This document shows positions 41,315-52,234 of a stretch of 64,000 nucleotides of DNA, piece by piece (position 1 is the first letter of the stretch; each line of letters starts with the position of its first letter). Where the stretch lies: the NCBI RefSeq assembly GCF_002127325.2, contig NC_035441.2, positions 152,436,624-152,500,623 of the forward strand. Reading direction: 5' to 3'. The notes beneath the pieces are model-generated. The model ran no database searches. It had not been told where the DNA came from and saw only the letters and a program-made list of their open reading frames with translations. The DNA comes from Helianthus annuus (Eukaryota; Streptophyta; Magnoliopsida; Asterales; Asteraceae). The translations under genes were made by a program, and so were the position numbers.

Positions 41315-43157
41315 TCAGAAAGCAGTTTATAAACCAACAAAATTAACAAATCCTAACATTTCTTCAAGTGTTTAGTTATATAATCTATATATTTATTTAC
41401 TAAAATTTATTACAGTTAACCCAATACTTAATAAATAGGGTATGCAGGACTTAAAAAGTGTTATCTGGACACGTATGTCACTCCAGCTTGCCAATCTTGT
41501 GTACCGACTCCAGGGTAACATTTTCAGATGCCTGCAACACATCTGGTTATAAAAGTAAAAAATAAACAAAAATGATGTTTTAGATTTTTACCCTGGTCTC
41601 AAACTTAATGTAGTTGTTTAGTCCATTTAATTAAATTTTATTTTTAGTTGACGCATAGGTACAATGTAGTCCTCTATTTGTGACAATTGTCATTGTGCTT
41701 ATAGTCATGTGATGTTGTTTTAATACCCGTTAACCAACTCGTTTTGCCTCTATTTCTCAGTTATTTAAAGAAGCAACATATACATCAGAAGTAAATTTCT
41801 AAAGATAATGGTGAACCGTCAATGGTACAACAAACTTACCTCAAGACTACCATTTGCTAAACTGGTAGTGTATCTCAGAGTACAGAAATTCCGTGCTAGA
41901 GCTATTTCAATTAATATATGGAGAAAAGGAAGAGCCGCATTGATTAAACATGATCATAAAGGCTCGTACTATTTCATTAAAGTTAATTGTAATATTAAGT
42001 ATTAGTTATCTAATAACCAATCAATCCTTTAAGGTGAATTGTTATGAAAAGTCTATAAACCCTAACTTAAACATTAATATATGGAGAAAAGGAAGAGGCT
42101 CATTGATTAAACATGGTCATAAAAGCTGGTACTATTTCATTAAAGTTAATTGTAATGCATTTAAAGCAACCATAAATTTTGATTTTAAATATAAGATATA
42201 TCTAAACTTAGAAACTGTTTACTGAAAGTTGAAGTTGAAATAAATCATATTCAGATAATTATTTTTTATATGCAAATTCAAACAGACCTATCAAAATATG
42301 TAGGAAAACTCCATGCAAGTCTAACTCCGTCACGCTTAAATTCATGTAACCCGAATGCGGTTCATTACTTATTTAACCCATTTATTTAAATAGGCAAGCG
42401 AGTAGTAATCGGGTTGGTGGGTTGTAAAACTGTGTTAATTTTACCAGCATGGTGGAAGTCAATATTCTACCAGTATCATTACATCCAACTTTTTAAAAGT
42501 AAACAAATAGTTTGATAATATGAAAACTATTTCAAATGAATATTAATAATGTATAAATTTAAACGAACATTCAAATGAAAATAAAGAATGGTTACAAACG
42601 AACGCAAATAAGAGAGAGGACAGACATAAACGAAAGTCAATCATCGAAGATAAATGAACGAAAATAAACGAACATAACATTGAACCTCCAATTCGTTTAC
42701 GGGTTGCACCTACTTCTGCTTAAAGCAAGATGTATAGATTATGCAACGTACCTTAACCACGCGTGTGTGTGTATGTGAATATATGTTTTTAACTTGATCC
42801 GCATAAATAGTTTTGAGCCAATAGAAAGCGAACCAGGGACTAAAAAAAATGGAACCCAACTAAAAGCGAAAACCAAGGAAACTGAAACCAAACCTAAACG
42901 AACCAAAAAACAAAACCAGACCGAAATGAACCTATACAAACTGAATAATTTTACCGAAACAAATAAGCTGAGGCAAATAATGTTGCTGAAATGAAAACTG
43001 AACCTGAACCAAAAACAAATAAAGCGAATCTAACCGGAAAGGAAACTAAATTTACACAAAACTAAAAAAAAACTGAAAACGGAACAAAAAACGTAAAAGA
43101 TCTAACCGAAACGAACTCAAAAAACTTAAATCGAAACAAAACAATTCTTGGGAAAAA
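41315..43157. other. Intergenic DNA with direct duplications
   Basis: No gene is supported. ATTAATATATGGAGAAAAGGAAG occurs at about 41909 and 42071, with its surroundings duplicated for about 140 bp. GCAACCATAAATTTTG (about 42167) recurs near 44694 beyond a MULE insertion. 42830-43150 is an A-rich AACCGAAAC-type low-complexity tract. Confidence 0.6.
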
Positions 43158-43540
43158 TCAAAACCAAAACGATGCAACTAATGAGATGTCGTACGGAGGC
43201 GAAACTAATGAGATGTCGTACGGAGGCGAAACCGAAACCTCTGGCGGAGGATTTAAAGCTTTTCCGGCGAACCTCCGATGACTCGCCGCCTTCTCTTTCT
43301 TCTGGTTAGGTTTACGGCCGCGACAGTTAACCTGTTCACTACTGGTAAAGTTTTCTTCAATAGCTTCAATTACTTGATGAATTAGCTCTCGCTTAACAGA
43401 CGTGTCCCACCGGAACCAGTAGTTCGTGTAATAATCGAAGCAATCGCAGTCGAATACCGGAGATTTGTGTGCGGCCGGAGCTTTCTTCTTATTGTTATTA
43501 TCAGATGATCTAGGGTTTGTGGAATTATTTTTGTGGAATT
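43158..43540 (-). pseudogene. Fragment of a conserved plant gene (F-D-C-D-C-F-D-Y-Y-T-N-Y-W motif)
   Basis: On the minus strand an open frame reads K-K-K-A-P-A-A-H-K-S-P-V-F-D-C-D-C-F-D, Y-Y-T-N-Y-W-F-R-W-D, E-L-I-H-Q-V-I-E-A-I-E-E and a lysine-rich tail, ending at a TGA (43158-43160). I recall a plant-specific family of unknown function with C-F-D-C-Y-x-x-Y-W-x-R-W-D followed by E-L-I-H-x-x-I-E-A. No start codon is seen. The upstream end dissolves into direct repeats (GTGGAATTATTTTT twice, a 60-bp unit twice). A 26-bp duplication near the C-terminus repeats P-P-Y-D-I-S-L. It is probably a truncated, duplicated last exon; the codon composition is GC-rich relative to its surroundings. Confidence 0.6.
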
Positions 43541-43688
43541 ATTTTTGACACAAATGATTAAAGTAATGTAACTTGTGATTATTAAACTGGAATTGTTTTT
43601 GACCCAAATGATTAAAGTAATGTAACTTGTGATTATTAAGTAAATTAAATGAAATTAATAGGATTCTTATAGGCTGGTGCATTTAAAA

Positions 43689-44684
43689 GGAATTTTTACA
43701 TATATCCCCTTATTAAAAACCCTTATTACATATTTGTCCAATCTTTAAAATCAATTACATATTTCCCCCTTTCTTTATGAAATTACCCTTTTTCTTAATT
43801 TCTTATCTCTTAACTTCAAAATCAATCTAGTCAATACTCTATATGTTGTGATAAAATCTTTAAAATATTTCTTTGAAAAAAAAAACGGTCATACCCATAT
43901 TATAAAACAAGTGACATTTTTACATATCTAGTTACTGGTTAAGTTTAAGTTTACATATTTTTTACAACCGACCCATTATACATTTAAATTTTAGTTAACT
44001 ACACTAACAATTTACGTTAAAATATTGATTATCTAAAATATCTTATATAAAAAAACATATTGTTATACAATATACATTTGTTTTTTTCAAGTCGTAATCA
44101 ATTTTTCTTTAGCCTAAATCTTAGTTCGATCATCAACATTTTAATTGTTTTGAAGCAGGAGCTAAATTTCCATTTTTTTTTGTGTAATGCTATTTCAGAA
44201 ATCTAATTGTCATGTTTTAAGCATTCAAAATAATATTGAAAAAACTGTTTTACAGCAAAAGTAAATTTTTAAACCATGGTCGCATGACTGTTTTCTTTAA
44301 AAAAAAATAATGCTTAAGAGCTATGACGTATTATATATAAGCAAAACTTTCAATTTTCACATAACAGAGGCAGAAGCTTATAAAAAAATAGGCAGGACTT
44401 ATAAAAAATGAATTCATATCATTAGGTTAATATCTTATTTGTAAACAATTATATTACACATTAAATCATAAAATATGTAAGTAATTGTATTAGAAAGGGG
44501 GAAAATGTAATAATCATTTAATAAGTTCATTAAGGGTAAAATAGTAATTCAATAGGAGTGATTTTAATAAAATGGGTAAATATGTAATATGTATGGTTTA
44601 AAAGGGGGAAATATGTAATTGATTTTATGGGTTGAGTATATATGTAATAAATGATCTTAGGAGGAGGATATATGTAAATGACCT
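43689..44684. mobile_element. Non-autonomous MULE-like element, about 1 kb
   Basis: Flanked by CATTTAAAA on both sides (43680-43688, 44685-44693), a 9-bp duplication typical of Mutator-like elements. Terminal inverted repeats of about 95 bp include TTTACATATATCC and ATCAATTACATATTTCCCCC. No coding sequence inside. Confidence 0.82.
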
Positions 44685-44693
44685 CATTTAAAA

Positions 44694-45198
44694 CAACCAT
44701 AAATTTTGGTTTTAAAATAGAACATATAACTAAACTTTAGAATATATATAGATATTATCCCAAATAACCAATATTTTAAACATTATTTTTTCTCACAACA
44801 ATAAATCATTTCAAATCACCACCTTGTTTATCCATCTTATTACCTAATTTACTTTTAATTAAAAATATTTATAATTTATATATTCTATTTATAAATCGTA
44901 TAAATAACAATTGTATTTCTTTTATATTAATAAAATATATTTCTCATTTATAAATTATATAAATATTATTTTTTATTTTTTATTCTGAGACGGATATTGT
45001 TCAAATGGCTATTTTTTCAAACAGTTACTGTTCCAACGGCTATTTTTTTCGAACGGTTAGTGTTCCGACAACTCTTTTCTAATGGCTAGTTTCAAACGAC
45101 TATTTTTCCAGTCCCTATAAATACAATATGACGTTTTACATCCCACATTTTCACCTCTCACTTCACAAATCACTACAAATACCAAACTAATTCGAAGA
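44694..45198 (+). other. AT-rich DNA and a promoter-like segment
   Basis: Mostly AT-rich without a gene. From about 45000, repeated CGAACGGCTATTTTT phrases lead to CTATAAATACAA (about 45115) and a leader with CACCTCTCACTTCACAAATCACTAC. This layout also occurs before the Harbinger transposase remnant near 38330-38450. Confidence 0.45.
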
Positions 45199-45790
45199 TA
45201 TGGGTGGTGGTTATAATCCAAGCGGAGCAGTCGGATCGTCAAACCATAGGCGATCGTGTTGCTCCATCAAATCGTCCACCTGCTTCATCAAACCATCCTC
45301 CTGCAGTACTCTTCCCACCACATGCAACATTCTACCCATCACCCACAACAAGGCCACGACGATCACCCCGTCTAAATCCTCATCTTTTTAACCCTTCACC
45401 TCCATAGGATGATTCTTGGGATGGTATCACAGATGAGGAAGCAAACTTGGTGCATGACTACACCATGGCACAACTCCAGTTTGATCATCTTCTACTAAGG
45501 GAGGGACAAACAAACTTCAATACAAACCCTCCACCCATAAACTCTTCACCTAAAACCCCTCCACCCACAAACTATCCACCACAAGCCTTCGTCCATCACA
45601 AGTCTTACCTTGTAGGGTACGAACCGACCCGGGTGAGGAATACCTATCATCGGTGGACGATGAACCATACCCTTCATCTCCTTACTTTGGACGTTGTCGT
45701 CAAGACGCGAGGTCGGACGGTTGTGATAGCGATCATAGCGTGTCATCTCTAGAGTCCAACCTAGATGATTGGGATGAGATGTATTAGAGC
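45199..45790 (+). pseudogene. Broken ORF after a Harbinger-type leader, product unknown
   Basis: ATG at 45200 or 45204 follows the TATAAATA leader. Proline-rich, low-complexity coding in several frames (N-H-P-P, P-P-T-N-Y-P-P) is joined by a more protein-like stretch near 45410-45500: S-W-D-G-I-T-D-E-E-A-N-L-V-H-D-Y and L-Q-F-D-H-L-L-L. Frames change at least twice. Because the upstream region resembles that of the Harbinger transposase remnant, it may be a degenerate companion protein of a related transposon. This is inference; the protein is not recognised. Confidence 0.35.
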
Positions 45791-45812
45791 TTTTATGTGT
45801 TTAATTAGGGAT

Positions 45813-45978
45813 CAGTGGCGGATATACCTTAGGCCGGGGGGCAACGCCCGCTACGGCTTGGCGCGGAAAAATTTGGAAAAATTAGTGTAAATTTTGGAAA
45901 AATTTGAGGTTTTTTCGATTTCGTTACGGCTTATTTATAAAACGTTACGGCTTGGCGGATTTTCTAGATCCGCCGCTG
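45813..45978. mobile_element. hAT MITE, 166 bp
   Basis: Flanked by perfect TTAGGGAT (45805-45812, 45979-45986), an 8-bp target duplication. Terminal repeats CAGTGGCGGAT / CAGCGGCGGAT (inverted). The interior has repeated TACGGCTT and GGAAAAATTT. Confidence 0.93.
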
Positions 45979-45986
45979 TTAGGGAT

Positions 45987-46485
45987 TGATATTGTACGTC
46001 TTCTTTTTAATCCTACTCCATCGTCACCTCGTCCGCTTCTGGTGGTTTAGATTCCAAACCAACGCATCGGACAGTGCGTTGGAGGTGCTTAACAAAGACC
46101 CAATACTGCACTTCAAATTCTAGAAAGTCCAACAGGCCTATTCAAAACCAGTTTTACTTTATTGGGTGTGTAGTTTCAGAGCATTATTACTTACTATTAA
46201 TATCAGATCATTCTTGGATATAAACATTAGAACTAAATACAATTTTAATTCCTGAGATTTGACCCAAATAATCATTTTAGTCTAATAATATTTGTTTAAC
46301 TTTAGAATCGTATAAAAAGTTCATCTACAAATACATGCAAAACAACCAAGAAAAATGCAGTATAAATATGTATTGGTCAGCGATTTTTGGGCCCAAAAAA
46401 AAAAACAGAAATGATATTGGGCCGATACAAGGCATGTCTGACTTCTCTGCCCTACCAAATTCTTCAAAGAATTTTTTTTTTTTTT
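45987..46485. other. Intergenic DNA, no gene seen
   Basis: AT-rich. AACGCATCGGACAGTGCGTTGG near 46060 is a short palindrome. No coding evidence. Confidence 0.5.
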
Positions 46486-46605
46486 TGAGAAATCAAGTTT
46501 TTTGTTTTTTCTTTTATACTAATTATTTTTGAGAAATCAAGTTTTTTGTTTTTCTTTTATACTAATTGAGAAATCAAGTTTTTTGTTTTTTTCTTTTATA
46601 CTAAT
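46486..46605 (+). repeat. Three tandem copies of a T-rich unit
   Basis: TGAGAAATCAAGTTTTTTG at 46486, 46530 and 46567, each followed by a CTTTTATACTAATT phrase; spacing 44 and 37 bp. Confidence 0.9.
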
Positions 46606-46922
46606 TTACCCTTTTACTAAAAAAAAGTAAATTTATTTACTTGATGATCCCCCTTTCTTCATGTTCATCAACCACCCATTCTTCATCTACTTCATCAACC
46701 AGAGCTCCGACACAATCGTTGACCACAAATTACTATATTTTGTTAAAATAGTAATACAAGGTATTACTATTATTATTATTACTATATATTAAAAAAGCAA
46801 ATAAAATAAACAGTTATTATAACAATTATAATAATATATTAATATATTAATATATTAATAATTATTATTATTTTCTTTACTTTCTTAGTTGGATAAGCTT
46901 CGTGTCAATCAATATTGGTATT

Positions 46923-47255
46923 GAAAATACCGGTACGGTCCAGTTCATTATCGGAAGGTAAAAATCGGTACCGGCCTGATATAGAAAATGCCAAAAGTCG
47001 GTACCGGATTGAGTTTGAAAATCTTTTAGTTCGGGAAATTCGGTACTGCTACACGTTACCAATTGCTCATCCCTGATTAGAGCTCCGTGGCAACCGATAT
47101 CGAAAATACCGGTTACGGTACCGGTATATGAAGGTAAAAATCGATAGCGAACCGGTACTAGAAACGCCAAAAGTCGGTACCGAATTGGTACTTAGGATCC
47201 TTTTGTTCGGGAAATTCGGTACCGGTACCCAATATTATTTGCTCATCTATGACCA
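46923..47255 (+). repeat. Tandem pair of 180-bp units rich in CGGTACCGG
   Basis: AAAATACCGG at about 46923 and 47103 starts two units that share AAGTCGGTACCG and TTCGGGAAATTCGGTAC and end near AATT(A/G)CTCATC. Probably part of a hAT-like MITE, but no clear target duplication was found. Confidence 0.75.
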
Positions 47256-47603
47256 CGGGTTTCATACGAACAACATCATTAACATACAACTTTTTTGGTT
47301 GATTTTCTTTCGATTATTTTTTATAGTTTTTTACATTTTCTTTTTATTCTTGTTAGTGGTTGCAGGTGCAACGCGCTCGTAGTGATTTTAAAACGCATGT
47401 AAACACAGACTAAATAACAAAAGAAGTTCGCCACAATACGGCTAGGGTGATAAACCTAGTTTTAGTTAAATTTTCATAACATAATATAATGTATTGTGAT
47501 GATGGTGATATAACAAGATGAGTCTTTGCAGATAAATAATAGTACCATACGAATATGTAATTTCTCTGGAGAAAATCTTGTTATAAATGGGCTTTTGTTA
47601 AAT

Positions 47604-47790
47604 AAAAAGTTGTTGCCAACATGTTAATATGAGATTTTTGAAAAGTTTTAGTAACTACTTGACTTATAGATGAATCATTTTTTTTTTCTGAGAAGAAAAA
47701 GTTGTTGCCTACATGCTTAATATGAGATTTTTTAAAAGTTTTAGTAACTAGTTGACTAAGATAAATCATTTTTCTGAGAAAAGAAATTCC
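47604..47790 (+). repeat. Tandem duplication, 92-bp unit
   Basis: AAAAAGTTGTTGCC at 47604 and 47696; shared TAATATGAGATTTTT and AAGTTTTAGTAACTA. Confidence 0.9.
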
Positions 47791-48022
47791 TTTAGAAAAA
47801 TAGTATGCTTATCGTATAAGTTAACGACCATGTTTTTTTATACGTTACTTAAAAGACACGAAAATTCGGTTATGGACTAAATGTCTATGTTGTAGATGGT
47901 TATATAGTATCACAAGTTCATCGTATCGTAAAGGTTTCGCGTGTATTAGATGATGTGTTTATGTCAGGATAGGTGGTACGGTACAAGGACAGGCGGTACC
48001 AAATGTCTTTGAAAACACATAA

Positions 48023-48408
48023 AGCCAACCGTGGGGTATGGTGGGGCTTGGGTTGAGGCTTGGGTTGGGTATTTGGTGACACGTGTAAAGGGAGCCCCCC
48101 ACCGCCTGGTTACGTGTCCGCGGGGTATGGCGGGGCGTGGGTTGGGCTTGGGTTGGGTGCACCAGTGTGGCGGTTTGGTGGTATTGGGGGGACCGTTTGA
48201 ATTTTAAATTCAAAATTTGAAAATTTGACCGCCTGACGTGGCGGGGTGAGCAAATGATAGTCCGCCAGCTAGCTTGGCCAAACCGCCCCACGCCCGGCTT
48301 GAAAGCCAAGCCCCAAGGGGCCACGCCACAACCCAAGCCCACCCGGGGTGGTGCCTTGGGCGTTTTACCCCAACCCACGCCCAAACCCCCGCCCCATACC
48401 CCACGGCC
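48023..48408. mobile_element. GC-rich MITE, 386 bp, Harbinger-like
   Basis: CCGTGGGGTATGG near the left end is matched by CCATACCCCACGG at the right end. TAA flanks both sides (48020-48022, 48409-48411). The inner parts are also partly complementary (GGGGCGTGGGTTGGG / CCCAACCCACGCCC). Open frames inside reflect GC richness, not genes. Confidence 0.7.
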
Positions 48409-48982
48409 TAATGAATATTGAATAGAGGGTATGGTGATGTAAACGAAAGAGAATGAATATGTTTGACAAATGGTTGTACCTATGTTTTGGACAATAAGTG
48501 CCTAGATTGGTTGGGATGGAGTTTTGTATGGTGATATGTCACATTGTCACTTGTAATGTTATAGGAAAAAGACATGAGGTAATCATGATTTATTGAACGG
48601 GTTTGTTTTTTAATATATGTGTGGGTAGAGGACACCATTAGGTGTCATTTTGAAAACGAAGATAGACTTGTTATGGTAAATTGGGTTAGAGATGGTAAGG
48701 TTCTTTAAATACAATCATATATTAAATAGTTTGCATGCTTAAACTTAAACATATGACTCAAACCCACCATGTGTACCTTTCGTGTATGTAGCGATGTAAA
48801 CTTCAAGTATGGTGGTTAGTGTGACAAAGCTTATAAGTAAACTTAGACATAAAGGCTTGTGGAACCAACTTTTGAATACAAGATATTGTATCTATTGAAG
48901 ATCACAACTAGACATGGGAATCACAAGTTGTTTGTAACTTTATCTTACGGTCTCATCGTGGCATTAGTAACATCTATTGGAA
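48409..48982. other. Intergenic DNA, no gene seen
   Basis: AT-rich, with no recognisable element or coding sequence. Confidence 0.5.
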
Positions 48983-49110
48983 TTATTTTTATCTTTTCTG
49001 AACGGCAAGAAAGTTTATAAGCTATAACCAACAAGTAGCTGGAATCAAACGCTAACAATGAGAACATTACAAACCAAGAGAATCTGATATACTAAAGGTA
49101 CGCCTAGAAG
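48983..49110 (-). mobile_element. SINE remnant, minus strand
   Basis: On the minus strand a box B-like GCGTTTGATTCC (about 49042) is followed by a 3' end CTTGCCGTTCAGAAAAGAT (48990-49008), the same tail as the other SINEs here. The box A part is degenerate and no target duplication is seen. Confidence 0.5.
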
Positions 49111-49122
49111 CCCACTCCAAAG

Positions 49123-50724
49123 TAGAGGTGTTAAACGCGTCGTGTTCACGAGTTAGACGGTTCAACCCGACACCTAATATTTTACACGCACCCAAACACA
49201 ATCCAAACCCGAAAATTGTTTCAGACACATGATCCCAAACATGGCATTAATATTCACGGGTTGTCTCGAACACAACCTATTTAACCCAAGTTTTTTAATT
49301 TATATTTTCTTGCATATTAATATTTTCAAAATAAAAATTTACAATGAGAAATACAAATGTATATAAAAAATTACATTTAATTATAAAATCATGTGTCAAT
49401 CTCTCTTTTGATATAATTATTGTGTAAAATACCCAACCAATTTAACGTATAACATAAAAACACATTTTGAAAAAACTGAAATATAATACAAATGGGTTAA
49501 TCAGGTCAACTTTCCGGGTTTGACACAAACCCGACCCTTTTAGCTAAACGGGTTCGTGGTTTCAACTTAAAACTGACCCAAAGTAACGTTTTGTTTATTT
49601 CTTTCTTTTTCATTTTAATGTAATTCGTTCTCTCTCTTCGATTCCTTGTAATTTAAAGACTTGATCATAGTAGAAAGTAATTTTTATATTATTTTTTCCA
49701 AAATAATTCTTGCATAATGCATAAACATTCACGAATATGCATTATAATTCAAAACCGAACAACACGAGATTCTACTTTCTTTAGAATGTGATTTCATGAG
49801 TATTTTTATCATTTACATGTTTGAGTACACTTAAAATACCAAAAAAATAAGCATGCTTAACAATGAGTTTTTAGCATAAAATAACAAACAAATAACTTCA
49901 AGGACTAAAATGGAAATTGTTGAACGACTACGACTGTGAGATTACCATGTTTGAAGATCAGACGGTCTGTGCGGACCGTATTCACCCCCTTGTGATCCGC
50001 AAGGGGTGCGCTGACAGCAGGCTCGCAAACAACAACGATTTTTGAACCTTTCCCTCCTCCTAACTCTCAACCAACTCATTTAATAACCCAACCACTAATC
50101 TCACTTATAAATATTAACCCTAACACCTCCTAAACACTTTCACCACTCCAAAATCTCTCTCAAACACTCTCCGATCTTCCATTTCTTCCACTTTAGGCAG
50201 AAAACTCAAAAACCAAAATGGTGAGTTTTAGATTCCTTCTTGCTTTTTTTTTTCTTGTTTTTCTTCTTCCCCGCACTTGGAAACCTCTAGGAGTATTACC
50301 ACTTGTTTACCAAGGTAAATAAGGATCGAAAACCAACTAGTATGTTCACCGACATATTTATGTGTTGAATGATATTTTATACATGTGCAGGAAACATTTG
50401 AGATGCAATCACAAGAAACTACTTATGGTGGGTTTAGATACTCACCTAAACTATCTATGAAATTTTGATATTTTTGTTATGAAAATTCCATTCGTTGTAT
50501 TTCTGTTTTTGAACAATGTTTTATTTGATTATGTGACAATGAAAATTTAAATCTTAGTAAATCGAAAATTTAGTGTTACGATGTCTTTGAGCAATGTATT
50601 ACGTCTCGCCTCCATGTTTCCGTCATTGGTTGGGGTTTCACACTCGAACCCGTTTGGATAAACCCAAACTCGCGTGTTAGGTTTGTGGCGTGTTTTCAAG
50701 TCGTGTCAGAAATTCACAACCCTA
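49123..50724. mobile_element. hAT-like element, 1.6 kb, carrying a promoter-like insert
   Basis: Starts TAGAGGTGTTAAACG and ends CACAACCCTA (inverted TAGGGTTGTG). Flanked by CTCCAAAG (49115-49122) and CTCCAAAT (50725-50732), 8 bp with one mismatch. Both ends have CGTGTTnACGAG / CACGACTTG-like and ACCCG-type subterminal sequence typical of small hAT elements. The interior (about 49600-50600) is different: it has a TATA box, leader, ATG and a splice donor. No transposase. Confidence 0.6.
50106..50234 (+). promoter_or_regulatory. TATA box, leader and ATG-exon border inside the hAT-like element
   Basis: TATAAATA at 50106-50113 is followed by a CT-rich leader (CTCTCTCAAACACTCTCCG) and an ATG at 50218-50220. 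GTGAG follows directly, so the first coding exon would be only the start codon, an arrangement seen in some plant genes. A second short exon-like segment with an ATG may follow near 50400. The gene of origin is not recognised. Confidence 0.45.
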
Positions 50725-50869
50725 CTCCAAATAAACTAGGTTCGCCATATTTTATATCCATAATATAACGTTTATCTTGAACTCCTCTACGACTCTACTC
50801 TCTTGCACCGAACTTCTGGCTTGTTATTGTAGATATTTTTCTTTTCGGGCATGACGAATAAGCCAGCAA

Positions 50870-51120
50870 ATAATCAAGACATTGTATGAAAATTGTCTTA
50901 ATCACCTCCGGCTTTGTTACACCTTTGGGAATGTCATCATTTCTTCTACCGTGTTGCAATTAGAGGTAGACATTCTACACCATAAACCAATTTCTGTGCA
51001 TACATACTTAGCGAAACCAAACAATAAATTTCTAGATGATCTATTGTTTCCTTTGTCTCCCGCAAAATGGACACAACCACATTCATTGTATAAGAATACC
51101 TATAGAAATTTATGTAAATA
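50870..51120 (-). pseudogene. Possible LINE remnant (reverse-transcriptase-associated zinc region)
   Basis: On the minus strand, pieces read C-P-F-C-G then, shifted, E-T-I-D-H-L-E-I-Y-C and F-A-K-Y-V-C-T-E-I-G-L-W-C. This resembles the zf-RVT domain that follows the RT of plant LINEs (C-x2-C-G ... E-T-x-x-H-L ... C ... F-A-x-x-V-W). Frameshifts are needed. It is short and isolated. Confidence 0.45.
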
Positions 51121-51302
51121 AATATCGAAAATAATATTTTAAGAAGACTGGAAATTGAGGATGTTACATATCTATATCTATCTATCTTTACTTACTAATA
51201 TATGAAAGTGTTTTAAGTTGGCGTACCATCCATACACATCCCTACCCTATATTTTTGACATGTGGCATTCTCTCCTATTGTATTTAAAAAGAATTGTACA
51301 CT

Positions 51303-51949
51303 TGAAAAGCACAAAATCCATGAAAAGAACTATAATAGAAAAGAGAATGTCGTGGCTGATGCTCTTAGTCGAAAGGGTCACGTCAAGGCTCTTAGCATTC
51401 GTGTAACCGACCACCTTCGTTTCTTTCAAATCCAAACAGACATCAAATCCCATATACGTGAGGCACAATACTCGTCCATCAATGAAAACAGTTTGTTTGA
51501 CGAGCTGCAGTGTGGTGCTGAAAGTCATCTTGAGTCCAAACCTAATGGGATTCTCCACTATCTTGACCATATTGCTATGGACTTTATTACCAAGCTCCCA
51601 AGAACATCGTTCGGGCATGCAAGTATATATGGGTAATCATTGATCGGTTGACCAAATCGGTCTATTTTCTCCCCATTTGTGAGGATTGTCGAGTTGAGAA
51701 TCTACACTGTAGAAATCATTAGTCGTCATGGTGTTCCTCTCAACAACATATCTGTTCGTAATGATCGTTACACCTCTAGTTTTTTGGGAATCATTTCAAG
51801 TAGCTTTGGATGGTCAGACGGAACTTATTATCCAAACTCTTGATGATATGCTTTGATTGTGAGTCATCGATTTCGGTGGCAATTGGGATGTACATTTACC
51901 TTTGGTTGAATTCTCGTACAACAGTTACCATTCCAATATCAATATGGTA
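51303..51949 (+). pseudogene. Ty3/gypsy RNase H-integrase fragment
   Basis: The frame at 51303-51636 contains [11 protein letters not shown] (end of RNase H), then directly H-I-A-M-D-F-I-T-K-L-P-R-T (integrase start), so about 100 codons between them are missing. Shifted frames continue W-V-I-I-D-R-L-T-K-S-V-Y-F-L-P (51640), S-R-H-G-V-P (51725), and L-P-L-V-E-F-S-Y-N near 51900. It is cut at 51950 by the Harbinger-like MITE. Confidence 0.82.
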
Positions 51950-52234
51950 GGGTATGTTTGGTATGGGGTAATTGAATAGATAAGAGAATGGAACGGACGA
52001 GGTAATGGAATGGACAAAGGAATGAAATGGATCATTCCATTCTATGGACTTGTTTGGTTACCATGTGGGAATGGAATGGATCATTACCTTGTAGCGTTTG
52101 GTGGGCAGGAAAAAAAGAAGGAATAAAATTGGCGAAGGGGGCGGTAGTCGATGGTGGTGGTGGGTGGTGGCGGTGATGGCCATGGCGGTGGTAGGTTGCG
52201 GCGGCAGTGACTCTGGTGTTCGGTGGTGGAGGGT
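51950..52234. mobile_element. Harbinger-like MITE copy 3, left part
   Basis: Starts GGGTATGTTTGGTATGGGG in the gypsy fragment and runs through GGAATGG-rich sequence into a GGTGGTGG core. It is cut at 52234 by the gypsy element, whose target duplication AGGGT (52230-52234) belongs to this MITE. Continues at 61363. Confidence 0.85.

Noticed and set aside
47959..48404. 141- and 64-codon ORFs, minus strand
   Set aside because: They lie within the GC-rich MITE 48023-48408 and have no protein-like features.
51190..51300. Possible Helitron 5' end (TCTATCTTTACTTACTAATA)
   Set aside because: The conserved downstream blocks of the Helitron ends in this window are absent, and no matching 3' end was found.
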